Positions 52,314 through 60,352 of a stretch of 64,000 nucleotides of DNA are shown here, piece after piece (position 1 is the first letter of the stretch; every line of letters starts with the position of its first letter). The notes beneath the pieces are model-generated. The model saw nothing but the letters and a program-made list of their open reading frames with translations, did no database searches and was not told the origin of the DNA. This stretch comes from RGIG7213 sp045544195 (GTDB lineage: Bacteria; Bacillota; Clostridia; Oscillospirales; CAG-272), in the NCBI GenBank assembly GCA_045544195.1, contig JAZPYO010000031.1, positions 1-64,000 on the forward strand, written 5' to 3'. The position numbers and the translations under genes were made by a program.

Positions 52314-53999
52314 ATGTCCAGAAAGAAAAATAAAAACACAGAAAAGCTCAGAGTAATGATGCTGGGCGGCCTATACGAAATAGGAAAAAACCTTGCCGTG
52401 ATCGAATACGGCGAAGAAATAATGATAGTTGACTGCGGTCTCGGCTTTCCCGAAGAGGATATGCCCGGGGTAGACCTCGTCATTCCCGACATAACATATC
52501 TTGAAAAGAACGCAGATAAGATCACAGGAATCGTTCTGACCCACGGTCACGAGGACCATATAGGTGCTCTTCCCTACGTTTTAAAGCAGATATCTCCGCC
52601 TGTTTACGGCACTGCTCTGACGATAGGAATACTTGAAAAAAAGCTATCGGAGCATACATTTGACGTATCTCCCAGGCTCATTGCTGTACAGGCAGGCGAC
52701 ACGATAAAGCTCGGAAGCAATTTTTCAGTTGAGCTTATAAACGTAAACCACTCTATTGCCGATGCCGTATGCCTTGCAATAAGAACGCCCATAGGCACAA
52801 TAATCCACTCGGGCGACTTCAAAATAGACTTAACGCCGATCGAAAGCAAGATGATGAATCTTACACGCCTTGGCGAAATAGGCAACGAGGGCGTCTTGCT
52901 TCTTATGTGTGAGTCCACAAACGCAGAAAGGTCGGGATATACGCCGTCCGAATGTACGGTGGGAGCATCGCTTGATACGATATTCTTCCGCAATGCAGAT
53001 AAAAGAATAACCATAGCTACATTTTCCTCAAACGTACACCGTGTTCAGCAGATAATCAATGCCGCTGAAAAGTACGGCAGAAAGGTCGCAATAACAGGCA
53101 GAAGCATGGTGAACGTAGTAAACGTTGCCATACGCCTCGGTTATATGCACGCTGCGGACGGTGTTCTCATTGAGCTTGATGAGATCAAAAAATACAATCC
53201 CGAGCAGCTTACGATAGTATCAACAGGCAGCCAGGGCGAGCCTATGTCAGCGCTGCACAGAATGGCGTTTTCTGAGCACGATAAGATCGAGCTTAACGAA
53301 AAGGATGTTGTTATCATATCCGCAAATGCTATTCCAGGTAATGAAAAATACGTAAACAAGATAATAAACGAGCTGCTTCACAAGGGCGTAACGGTTTTGC
53401 ACGATGCCGTAGCAGATGTTCACGTTTCAGGCCACGCATGCCAGGAAGAGCTGAAAACGATGCACGCGCTGACAAAGCCGAAGTATTTTATGCCTATACA
53501 CGGCGAATACCGCCATCTTGTAAGCCACAAGGCGCTTGCTATGCAAATGGGTGAAAAGGAAGAAAATATCTTCATTTCAGAGATCGGCAAGGTGCTTGAG
53601 ATAGATTCTGACGGCGCCCGCTTCAACGGAAGCGTTCCCTGCGGAAAGGTGCTTGTTGACGGTTACGGAGTCGGTGATGTCGGAAGCATCGTTTTGCGTG
53701 ACAGATTGCATCTGGCTGAGGACGGTATAATAATCGTAGTTACCGCATTGCAGATGGACGAACAGCTCATTATGTCAGGACCTGATATAGTATCGCGAGG
53801 CTTTGTATATGTCAGAGAGTCTGAGGAGCTTATGACGGAATTACAGCAAATAGCCCTTGAGGTGATAGACAACTGCTTTGATAACGGAATTGCCGATTTT
53901 GCGCAGATCAAAAACAAGATCAAAGACGAGCTTTCAAAATTCATATATCAAACGACTAAAAGGCGTCCGATGATCCTGCCTATAATAATGAGCGTTTAA
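52314..53999 (+). CDS. rnj: Ribonuclease J
   Basis: 561 residues, normal for RNase J, the 5' exonuclease/endonuclease of Firmicutes RNA decay. Beta-lactamase-fold motifs: IVDCGLGFPEEDMPGVDLVI, LTHGHEDHIGALPYVLK, IHSGDFKIDLTPI; beta-CASP motifs: ISTGSQGEPMSALHRMA-like (IVSTGSQGEPMSALHRMAF), DAVADVHVSGHACQEELKTM and PIHGEYRHL. The ATG at 52314 follows AAAGGAG; the longer frame to 52236 adds a hydrophobic stretch atypical of the family. Confidence 0.93.
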   Translation: MSRKKNKNTEKLRVMMLGGLYEIGKNLAVIEYGEEIMIVDCGLGFPEEDMPGVDLVIPDITYLEKNADKITGIVLTHGHEDHIGALPYVLKQISPPVYGTALTIGILEKKLSEHTFDVSPRLIAVQAGDTIKLGSNFSVELINVNHSIADAVCLAIRTPIGTIIHSGDFKIDLTPIESKMMNLTRLGEIGNEGVLLLMCESTNAERSGYTPSECTVGASLDTIFFRNADKRITIATFSSNVHRVQQIINAAEKYGRKVAITGRSMVNVVNVAIRLGYMHAADGVLIELDEIKKYNPEQLTIVSTGSQGEPMSALHRMAFSEHDKIELNEKDVVIISANAIPGNEKYVNKIINELLHKGVTVLHDAVADVHVSGHACQEELKTMHALTKPKYFMPIHGEYRHLVSHKALAMQMGEKEENIFISEIGKVLEIDSDGARFNGSVPCGKVLVDGYGVGDVGSIVLRDRLHLAEDGIIIVVTALQMDEQLIMSGPDIVSRGFVYVRESEELMTELQQIALEVIDNCFDNGIADFAQIKNKIKDELSKFIYQTTKRRPMILPIIMSV

Positions 54000-54021
54000 G
54001 CATCTATTAACGGAGATAAGG

Positions 54022-55365
54022 ATGAAAAAGAAAATTCAAAAAAGCGTATGTGCTGTTACTTTGTGCCTTTCAGCATTGCTTTGCGCCTGTGCAGGCGGCG
54101 ATGTGCAGACATCGGATACAGGATCATTTACAGACACAAGCATCACATCAGATCAAACAGATGAAAGCACACAACAAGCTTCCAAGGGAGAAATAACTCT
54201 TGAGCCTTTATCACCAACAAAAACACAAGCTCCCGCCGTTGTTGTAACGAGCAATTTAAACGAAAATACCGTGCTTGTAGCGGGAATATGCGAAAATGAC
54301 AGTACGATAACCGTAAACGGCGAATACACAAAGGATCTGCGTGTTTCGTCATACGGCGAGGATTTTGTTTTCTCAGTCGAAGTACCGAAAAGAAAAAGCG
54401 ACACATTAAGTATTACGGCAAAGGTTGACGGAAAGGAAGAAAGCAAGATAGCGAGCGTAAAGGTCAAGTACGATCCTGAAGCGGAGGATACAGGTCTTTT
54501 TGTGACTACCGACGGACGTATATGCCAAAACGAGATACTTGACGACTTGTACCATTCCGACCTTTTCACAAGAAATGAAATGACGCTTATACGAAAGCTC
54601 GCTCAGGACAGAGTATCGGACTGCAAGCGCGCCGCGGGCAAGGATGTGCAGGTCATATATCTTCTCGTTCCAAATCCGCTGACTATATATCAGGACGGCT
54701 TGAGTGAGGAAATGAAGTCGAACATCGAAACGGACGACTCAAGAATGAAGCAGGCTGTAAGAGCTCTCGAAAGCGTCAACGGAGTTACCGTTATCGACCT
54801 TACAAGCGTTATGAATAAGCATAAGGACGAGAACATTTATTACTATACCGACACGCATTGGACGGAGCTTGGCGCATATTACGGTTACGTTGAGCTTATG
54901 AATGAAATAGCGAAAAAGTTCCCGTCTGCCGCACCTCACACCTTATCCGACTACGATATTAAAAACGTCACCGTATCGTATACGGATATGATGACGTATG
55001 CAAAAACAGAAAACTCTGGTATGAGAGAAACCGCACCGTTCCTTATCAGCAAGTACACACCGTTAGCCCCGTATGATGCGGCAAAAAAGGAAGAAGCGTA
55101 CATATGGGACTTCACGAACGAGTTTTTTGCCGAAGGATACTCCACAAGCAAGATCGACAATGATGAATTACCGAGCGGTATAATTCTGTTCGATTCGTTC
55201 GGACTTAACGCAATATCGTTTATTGCAGAGCATTTTTCAACGCTCACGTGCCAGACTATATGGACGTACAGCGTTGATTATGACCTCGTGGAAGAACAAA
55301 AGCCCGATTATATAATCGAGCTTATAAGCGAAAGAACACTCGGCAAGCTGCTTTCAAGTAAATAA
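54022..55365 (+). CDS. Second permuted-SGNH (DHHW/AlgX-like) lipoprotein
   Basis: 447 residues, paralogue of the protein at 46770-48332. Lipobox LLCACAG near residue 23, Ser/Thr linker, Ig-like region (VVTSNLNENTVLVAGICEND), then QVIYLLVPNPLTIYQDGLSE, YTDTHWTELGAYYGYVELMN and GIILFDSFGLNAISFIAEHF. The DTHW motif is kept; the GDSxG of the paralogue reads FDSFG, so the nucleophile Ser and its Asp remain while the Gly is lost. Starts 22 bases after rnjA with GGAGATAAGG; possibly cotranscribed. Terminator follows. Confidence 0.8.
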   Translation: MKKKIQKSVCAVTLCLSALLCACAGGDVQTSDTGSFTDTSITSDQTDESTQQASKGEITLEPLSPTKTQAPAVVVTSNLNENTVLVAGICENDSTITVNGEYTKDLRVSSYGEDFVFSVEVPKRKSDTLSITAKVDGKEESKIASVKVKYDPEAEDTGLFVTTDGRICQNEILDDLYHSDLFTRNEMTLIRKLAQDRVSDCKRAAGKDVQVIYLLVPNPLTIYQDGLSEEMKSNIETDDSRMKQAVRALESVNGVTVIDLTSVMNKHKDENIYYYTDTHWTELGAYYGYVELMNEIAKKFPSAAPHTLSDYDIKNVTVSYTDMMTYAKTENSGMRETAPFLISKYTPLAPYDAAKKEEAYIWDFTNEFFAEGYSTSKIDNDELPSGIILFDSFGLNAISFIAEHFSTLTCQTIWTYSVDYDLVEEQKPDYIIELISERTLGKLLSSK

Positions 55366-55371
55366 AAAAAC

Positions 55372-55408
55372 GATCGGCTCATTTTCAGTAATGTGAGCCG
55401 ATCTTTTA
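55372..55408 (+). terminator. Terminator after second SGNH gene
   Basis: GATCGGCTCA pairs with TGAGCCGATC (10 bp), preceded by an A-run and followed by TTTTATT. Confidence 0.85.
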
Positions 55409-55441
55409 TTATGTAAAATTCATTATCCACTGCTATACAGT

Positions 55442-55487
55442 GATCGCCTGCCCACAGTAGACGGCGGCAGGCGATCGTATCTTATTT
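55442..55487. other. Perfect 11-bp hairpin in intergenic region
   Basis: GATCGCCTGCC (55442-55452) and GGCAGGCGATC (55466-55476) form a GC-rich perfect stem with a 13-base loop, followed by GTATCTTATTTTG. It may be a terminator for either side or a small palindromic repeat. Confidence 0.45.
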
Positions 55488-55600
55488 TGTTATACATCAG
55501 AGCTTTGTTGAATTTATATAAAACCTTAAGTCAAGGGGCAATGTATAAAATCTTCATTTAAGTTAAGAAATTGATCTTATCTTAAAGAGAGCTTTTTGCT

Positions 55601-56398
55601 TTAGCTTATCTCTTGAACCTTGGCTAGAATTTTTTGGCTGTTTCTTTTCACAATTTTGCCATCAGGAGTCACAAAAGAATCATATTCATCTTTATACCAT
55701 TTTACTCCTTCGGCTTCGATGTAGACCTCATCATATTCTTCAGACCTGACATTGATAGATTTGGCTGTGCCGTCTTCTTCGATCCAATAGAAAAAACCTA
55801 TGCCTTTATATGCAAAAATTATATTACCTTCATTCAGCTTATAGATTTTACCTTTAACCATTGAGTAGTAATCTACCTCATTGTTATAGGTATTTTTAAA
55901 AATATGGAAAGTGAACTGGTCTTTTTCTTTATCGTAAAGGTCTACAAACCAATCTTCTGGTCCAGGTATACCCTTCGGTGCAGTATGCATCACACGAGAA
56001 TCTTCCCAAAAGAAGATATCGCCTTTGGCTCTTATAATGCCATCGGAAATTCCCCAATCGTCCGGGTATTCTTCCTTTGATGCATACACCTTATCATCAA
56101 CAGGCGCTTGTGTTTCGGGCGCTTTTGTTGCAGGGGGATCTGTTTCGGGCGCTTGCGTTTCGGGCGCTTTCGTATCCTCAACGGGAGCGTTTGTTGCAGG
56201 AGCATTTGTTGCCTGTGCATCCGTTACAGCATCTGTTGCATTTTCCGTTGCCTTGTCCGTTTCAACCGTGGTTTGAAATGCCGGTGCTTGCGTATTGCTT
56301 GCCGCCGTGTCAGAGTCTTCCGTATCTGCACAGGCAGTAAGCATTGACGATAAAACGAGTGATGCTATAATTGCATAAAGCAGTCCTTTGTTTTTCAT
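55601..56398 (-). CDS. Lipoprotein with Thr/Pro-rich linker
   Basis: 265 residues. Signal and lipobox SSMLTAC (Cys23), then about 75 residues of low-complexity Thr/Ala/Pro/Glu repeats (TKAPETQAPETDPPATKAPE) and a C-terminal beta-rich, aromatic domain of about 165 residues (KGDIFFWEDSRVMHTAPKGI, IIFAYKGIGFFYWIEEDG). No family recognised. It is an extracellular membrane-attached protein. AAAGGAAG lies 10 bases upstream. Its ribosome site begins just after the terminator of the structured RNA described next, so its own expression would need read-through. Confidence 0.7.
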   Translation of the reverse strand: MKNKGLLYAIIASLVLSSMLTACADTEDSDTAASNTQAPAFQTTVETDKATENATDAVTDAQATNAPATNAPVEDTKAPETQAPETDPPATKAPETQAPVDDKVYASKEEYPDDWGISDGIIRAKGDIFFWEDSRVMHTAPKGIPGPEDWFVDLYDKEKDQFTFHIFKNTYNNEVDYYSMVKGKIYKLNEGNIIFAYKGIGFFYWIEEDGTAKSINVRSEEYDEVYIEAEGVKWYKDEYDSFVTPDGKIVKRNSQKILAKVQEIS

Positions 56399-56419
56399 TT
56401 TCGTCTTCCTTTCAAAATT

Positions 56420-56448
56420 AAAAAGTGCGTCAACCGAAGCCAACGCAC
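56420..56448 (-). terminator. Intrinsic terminator of the structured RNA
   Basis: On the minus strand GTGCGT and ACGCAC enclose further pairs closing a TTCG tetraloop (GGC-TTCG-GTT), followed by TTTTT. It ends 22 bases before the lipoprotein ATG. Confidence 0.85.
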
Positions 56449-56629
56449 GAAAAACGCCGGCCCGATTGTCGCCAAACAAATACAAGCCATTGATAAGGAA
56501 AATCCGCACAATAATCTCGTCGGAACCGGCATTTTTACCAAATTCACATAGAAATTATTGCACACAAGGAAAAGGGGTATTCTCCGTTATGAAAATATCC
56601 TTATCAATGCATTATGTTATTTGTTTGGC
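56420..56629 (-). ncRNA. Structured RNA with pseudoknot, possibly raiA-like
   Basis: About 210 nt from a consensus promoter to an intrinsic terminator. On the minus strand the predicted first transcribed base opens P1: GCCAAACAAATA (56629-56618) pairs with TATTTGTTTGGC (56482-56471), 12 bp perfect. P2 is CATTGATAAGGA (56609-56598) with TCCTTATCAATG (56499-56488), 12 bp perfect. P3 is a TATTTTC/GAGAATA hairpin (56597-56578). P4 pairs 56560-56551 with 56518-56509 (10 bp, one G-U). The P4 loop contains GCCGGTTCCGA (56530-56520), which can pair with TCGGGCCGGC (56465-56456) beyond P1, making a pseudoknot. Size and autonomy recall the raiA noncoding RNA of Clostridia, from memory only. A leader controlling the lipoprotein gene is the alternative. 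Confidence 0.8.
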
Positions 56630-56635
56630 ACAGCT

Positions 56636-56664
56636 ATTATAGCACTGTTTTTTCGTTTTGTCAA
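56636..56664 (-). promoter_or_regulatory. Perfect consensus promoter of the structured RNA
   Basis: On the minus strand TTGACA (56659-56664), 17 bases, TATAAT (56636-56641). Transcription would start at about 56629, the first base of the P1 stem. Confidence 0.9.
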
Positions 56665-56695
56665 TATGCGGTCGTAATTTCACCTTGTATCATTC

Positions 56696-57187
56696 GTGCC
56701 GATGATAGTAGGTGAAATAAGACGGTATCTGCGTGATAACAACACCGTAAGGGTATCAAGAAGCGTGCGTGATCTTGCGTATAAGGCGTTGAGCGCAAGA
56801 GATGAAATAGCAAAAAAAACCGTTTCTGAGCCGACGGTAGAGCAAATAGCCGCATATCTTAACGAAAGTGCCGAAAGCATTTCGTGTGCCCTTGAAGCGA
56901 TAGCCGAGCCCGTTTCGATATTCGATCCCGTTTACAGTGACGGAGATGACGCCATGTGCGTTATGGACAGAATAAGCGATGAAAACTGCAACGACGGAAA
57001 ATGGATAGAAAGCATCGCTCTGTCAGAGGCGTTAAAAAGATTGAACAAGCGTGAAAAGGCGATAATTGATATGCGTTTTTTCAACGGCAAAACGCAAATG
57101 GAGGCGGCAAGTGAAATAGGAATAAGTCAGGCTCAGGTATCAAGAATAGAAAAATCCGCCCTTGAAAAGCTGAAAAAGCAAATGTAA
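56696..57187 (+). pseudogene. sigG: Sporulation sigma factor SigG, 5'-truncated
   Basis: The frame begins abruptly with VPMIVGEIRRYLRDNNTVRV, continues SRSVRDLAYKALSARDEIAK and ends with the region 4 helix-turn-helix GKTQMEAASEIGISQAQVSR. This matches the C-terminal two thirds of SigG (regions 2.4 to 4), including the VSxFxPxYxDGxDA block, but about 95 N-terminal residues with the core-binding part of region 2 are absent. The upstream sequence is unrelated in all frames I checked and no ribosome site precedes the GTG. The remainder (163 codons) is intact. It is probably a remnant, but expression from a TTG/GTG cannot be excluded. The structured RNA promoter starts 32 bases upstream on the other strand. 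Confidence 0.8.
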
Positions 57188-57220
57188 AAGCGTAATGCAA
57201 GATCACTCTTGCATTACGCT
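57185..57220 (-). terminator. Terminator of the spm operon
   Basis: AGCGTAATGCAAGA, loop GTGA, TCTTGCATTACGCT: a perfect 14-bp stem on the minus strand, followed by TTTTAC. The stop codon of the small gene at 57220 abuts it. It also lies just after the sigG stop. Confidence 0.8.
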
Positions 57221-57369
57221 CAAAGATCGTCCGCATCCTGCGTAGGCGTTTCCTTTTTATTTCCCTTTACGTTTCCTGTATACGATCCGAGAACATCTGT
57301 CTTACATTCACATTCTCTGTATGCCTGTATCACTTTTTTTGACTTATTCTTTTCTTTTGTTTTATCCAT
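57220..57369 (-). CDS. Small protein downstream of spmB
   Basis: A 49-residue frame (MDKTKEKNKSKKVIQAYREC, then ECKTDVLGSYTGNVKGNKKE, TPTQDADDL). The pattern CKTDxxGSYTG...PTQDADDL is one I have seen in short Firmicutes proteins, so I consider it real although the ribosome site (ACGGA) is weak. It follows spmB by 57 bases on the same strand and ends right at the strong terminator. Function unknown. Confidence 0.65.
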   Translation of the reverse strand: MDKTKEKNKSKKVIQAYRECECKTDVLGSYTGNVKGNKKETPTQDADDL

Positions 57370-57426
57370 TTTATATTCCGTCACTTTCATTATTTTAGGG
57401 CTTTCGCCCTGTATTATCCTACGCCG

Positions 57427-57945
57427 TCAAGTAAAAAATATACGGCAGACGAAGCAGGAAATAAAAATACAGAATATCATAGTGAGAAATGCACATATAA
57501 GAGTATGGCGTGTTCTTTTTATACCCACAGAAGAAAAATATACTGATATAACGTAAAGCATCGTATCAGACGAGCCCATTATAACGCACGCACAAAGGCA
57601 GGCAAAGCTGTCAGCGGTATATTTTTTAAAAAGCTCAGACGCCATAGCCATAGAGCCTGAGCCTGAAACCGGCCGCAATAAAAGAAGCGGCAATATCTCC
57701 TGCGGTATGGCAAGCCTTTCCGCTATCGGTGATAAGAGCTTACACAAAAGGTCAACTGCACCGCTTGATGTAAACATACCTATTGCCGAAAGGAGTAAAA
57801 CGAGCGTTGGCAAAAGCGATATTGCAGTATTGAAGCCGTTTTTCGCTCCCTGCAAAAATATTTCAAATCCATTCTTATCACATAAAAAGAGTATACCCAC
57901 AAAGAACAGAATAGAAGGAAGAATCAATGATGATACGTATTGCAT
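57427..57945 (-). CDS. spmB: Spore maturation protein B
   Basis: 172 residues with about five membrane segments. It carries the nucleoside-recognition (Gate) domain: GAKNGFNTAISLLPTLVLLL, PQEILPLLLLRPVSGSGSMA and CACVIMGSSDTMLYVISVYF. SpmA and SpmB act together in dehydration of the spore core. Its ATG overlaps the end of spmA by one base, so the pair is coupled. Confidence 0.9.
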   Translation of the reverse strand: MQYVSSLILPSILFFVGILFLCDKNGFEIFLQGAKNGFNTAISLLPTLVLLLSAIGMFTSSGAVDLLCKLLSPIAERLAIPQEILPLLLLRPVSGSGSMAMASELFKKYTADSFACLCACVIMGSSDTMLYVISVYFSSVGIKRTRHTLICAFLTMIFCIFISCFVCRIFFT

Positions 57946-58517
57946 CAGAAAACCAATGAAAAGAGCTTTGTTATTGTTATTGCAAAAACGACTGTCAGAA
58001 ACGAAGCTATGACCGTAGGTAAGATTATACTGTACGGGCTTTGTGAGCCTGCGCTCTGCCGCAAGGCTATAAGCGTTGCGGGGAATATATCAAGCGATGC
58101 CGTATTGAGAACGGCAAGCATTACCATATCGTCCGATGCGACGTCCTTGTTACCGTTCAGCTTTTGCAAGCGTGACATTGCTGCAAGAGCCAGCGGAGTT
58201 GCCGCATTGCCTATACCTAAAATATTCGCGCTGATATTTGCCGATATTTCTCCGCAAGCGCCGTTTTTATTAGCATTCGGGAAAAGAAATTTCAATATGG
58301 GCGATATAAGGCGTGAAAGCCTGTTTACAACTCCCTTTTTTTCTAACACATTGATAATTCCGCACCAGAAAGTCATAATGCCGCAAAGCGTTAAAACAAG
58401 GTCAACTGCTGACCTTACACTTGTAAAAACAGATGAAGACAGCTCTTCTGTACGCCCTGTACAAACGGCAAAAATCACTGAAATTATATATAAAATTGCT
58501 GCTATATAACCTAACAT
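57945..58517 (-). CDS. spmA: Spore maturation protein A
   Basis: 190 residues, five to six membrane segments, Gate domain: FTSVRSAVDLVLTLCGIMTF, PNANKNGACGEISANISANI and GIGNAATPLALAAMSRLQKL. Typical length for SpmA. With spmB it forms a two-gene unit plus the small gene at 57220. Presence of an intact spmAB pair next to a truncated sigG is odd, since spore maturation normally requires SigG-type control. Confidence 0.92.
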   Translation of the reverse strand: MLGYIAAILYIISVIFAVCTGRTEELSSSVFTSVRSAVDLVLTLCGIMTFWCGIINVLEKKGVVNRLSRLISPILKFLFPNANKNGACGEISANISANILGIGNAATPLALAAMSRLQKLNGNKDVASDDMVMLAVLNTASLDIFPATLIALRQSAGSQSPYSIILPTVIASFLTVVFAITITKLFSLVF

Positions 58518-58723
58518 AAGCCCTCTTTAGATGCATTCGACATTATTCGACAAAATTAATTGAATTAACTTCCAATTGAATTTCAAATATGAATTGAAAT
58601 AAGGGAATTATTATGACGATTTATCCCCATATATGATAAATTGTATATTGTAGTAAATGGTATTATTTATAACAATGCAATTTATTGCCATAAGTATATT
58701 TTTAAACAAGGGAGATTAACGTT

Positions 58724-58975
58724 ATGATGAAGTCCACAGGTATTGTAAGAAGAGTTGATGATCTCGGTAGAGTTGTACTTCCCATCGAAATCAGAAAGAC
58801 ACTCGACATCGGTTTGAAGGATGCGGTTGAAATTTTCACCGAGAATGACAAGATTATTTTGAAGAAGTACCACCCCGCTTGTGTTTTCTGCGGCAACGTA
58901 GAAGACATCGTTTATTACAAGGGTAAGCTCGTTTGCCCTGATTGCCTTGAAGGTCTTCGTCACATCGTTCTGTAA
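58724..58975 (+). CDS. AbrB-family transcription regulator with zinc ribbon
   Basis: 83 residues. Residues 1-48 are an AbrB/SpoVT swapped-hairpin DNA-binding domain (MMKSTGIVRRVDDLGRVVLP, then IEIRKTLDIGLKDAVEIF). The tail has two Cys pairs (CVFCGN and CPDC), a small zinc ribbon found in the clostridial AbrB group. AbrB proteins repress post-exponential and sporulation genes. An ATGATG start follows GGGAGATTAACGTT. It is divergent from spmA with a 206-base control region between them. Confidence 0.9.
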   Translation: MMKSTGIVRRVDDLGRVVLPIEIRKTLDIGLKDAVEIFTENDKIILKKYHPACVFCGNVEDIVYYKGKLVCPDCLEGLRHIVL

Positions 58976-59007
58976 TTTATATTATAAATTCTTCTTCGAT
59001 ATGCAAA

Positions 59008-59045
59008 AAAATGGCTGTTGTTTTCACAACAGCCATTTATTTTTT
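59008..59045. terminator. Bidirectional terminator after abrB-like gene
   Basis: AAATGGCTGTTGT, loop TTTC, ACAACAGCCATTT, with an A-run before and a T-run after (13 bp). Confidence 0.9.
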
Positions 59046-60295
59046 TAATCTATCAGATCCATCGGGCAGTCTTCACCCGCCTTATACGCTGATATGTATT
59101 GCTTCATCCATTGGTAATACTTATCTCCGTGACCGCCCTTCATAGGCTCGATATCACGGCTGTATTCCTGCGTATAATTATCGACGAATGTTACCCTTCC
59201 GCCTCTGTCACGCTGACGCTGAGCCGCCCATTCGTTCCACCACGTTATCGTAACTATTTTAGGATCGTGCTGGAAGACCCTTAACCATTGCTTTTGGAAC
59301 GTCTTTCCGCCGTTTCGTCCTATGGCGCTATTTGTATTCGACATATAGTCAGACTGACGCGCAGTATATACGCTCATCTGCTCAAATTCCTTATTTTCAT
59401 CTCTGCAAGGAAATTTACTGTCGCTTATAAATGTCCACTGATTAGTTGAAGGACGTGAACCTGTAAATATCGTCACGGTCATATCACGCAGCGTGAGCTT
59501 GCTTGCATATCTGAAATGCCTTAACTGCAACGGATTCGGGAATGAGGATGATGCGCACAGCATAAACGGCTTACCATCCCAATATACCCAGCAATCATCG
59601 TATTTATCATTTGCATAAAACTCTTTGTATACCGCCTCGCACGTGCTCCAGCCGCAGTCGCTCTCCGTTCTGTTCCAGAAAACAACGTACGGGGTTTCCT
59701 TTCCCTCGCTCCGCATTTCAAGGATCGTATCGCATATTGCCTTGCAGGGATCTGAGACCATACGCTTCCAATAATTATCCGCTCTCCATGTGTTATAATT
59801 TGCGTTGGTGTTATCAAGTATTATAAAATCAACACCGGCTTCGGCAAGCTGAGTCATATGAGTTCTTATAACGCTTTTATCCGAGCTTTTATAGTATCCC
59901 AAGGCAGGCTCTGACCAATAGTGAAACGTGCCATAGCCGCCCCAGCCGCTATATGAAGGATTGGTTGCATTTTCGCTGTTGCGGGCAAGAATATCAGAAA
60001 TATCGTATATTTTGCCGCCCGCAATAGTATCAAACCACATTGAATAGCAGATAGATACTACCTTTGTTTTATCGGTAATGTCAAATCCTACGCTGTCTGT
60101 CGGTGTGTCATTTTCCTTTACAGTACTTTCTGCAGACTCAGAGCTGTCCTGATCCCTATCAGTTTCTTCATTTCCGACTGTACTGTTTTCACTTTCATTT
60201 GCATTAAACGATGCGTCATCACTCGAGGAGCAGGCAACTGAAAACATCATAACAGTTACAAGAAAAACGGAAACGATCATTTTAATACTTTTCAT
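59045..60295 (-). CDS. GH99/GH71-like exported lipoprotein
   Basis: 416 residues. Signal with lipobox FSVAC (Cys22), Ser/Glu linker to about residue 68, then a TIM-barrel-like domain: TKVVSICYSMWFDTI, FHYWSEPALGYYKSSD, AEAGVDFIILDNTNANYNTW and ITWWNEWAAQRQRDRGG, ending with FVDNYTQEYSRDIEPMKGGH and GDKYYQWMKQYISAYK. The WNEWxE-type block and terminal pattern are like GH99-type endo-mannosidase relatives, so a glycoside hydrolase is likely; substrate is unknown. ATG is preceded by GGGAAAAT. Separated from dapB by 57 bases, same strand. Confidence 0.7.
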   Translation of the reverse strand: MKSIKMIVSVFLVTVMMFSVACSSSDDASFNANESENSTVGNEETDRDQDSSESAESTVKENDTPTDSVGFDITDKTKVVSICYSMWFDTIAGGKIYDISDILARNSENATNPSYSGWGGYGTFHYWSEPALGYYKSSDKSVIRTHMTQLAEAGVDFIILDNTNANYNTWRADNYWKRMVSDPCKAICDTILEMRSEGKETPYVVFWNRTESDCGWSTCEAVYKEFYANDKYDDCWVYWDGKPFMLCASSSFPNPLQLRHFRYASKLTLRDMTVTIFTGSRPSTNQWTFISDSKFPCRDENKEFEQMSVYTARQSDYMSNTNSAIGRNGGKTFQKQWLRVFQHDPKIVTITWWNEWAAQRQRDRGGRVTFVDNYTQEYSRDIEPMKGGHGDKYYQWMKQYISAYKAGEDCPMDLID

Positions 60296-60352
60296 ATTTT
60301 CCCTCTGCTTTTAAAGCATATGTGCGGATATTGCCGCCGCATTTTCCAAAGC

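Noticed and set aside
56399..56509. N-terminal extension of the lipoprotein gene through the structured RNA
   Set aside because: The extension reads across the terminator hairpin and pseudoknot strand, and the signal peptide with ribosome site begins at 56398.
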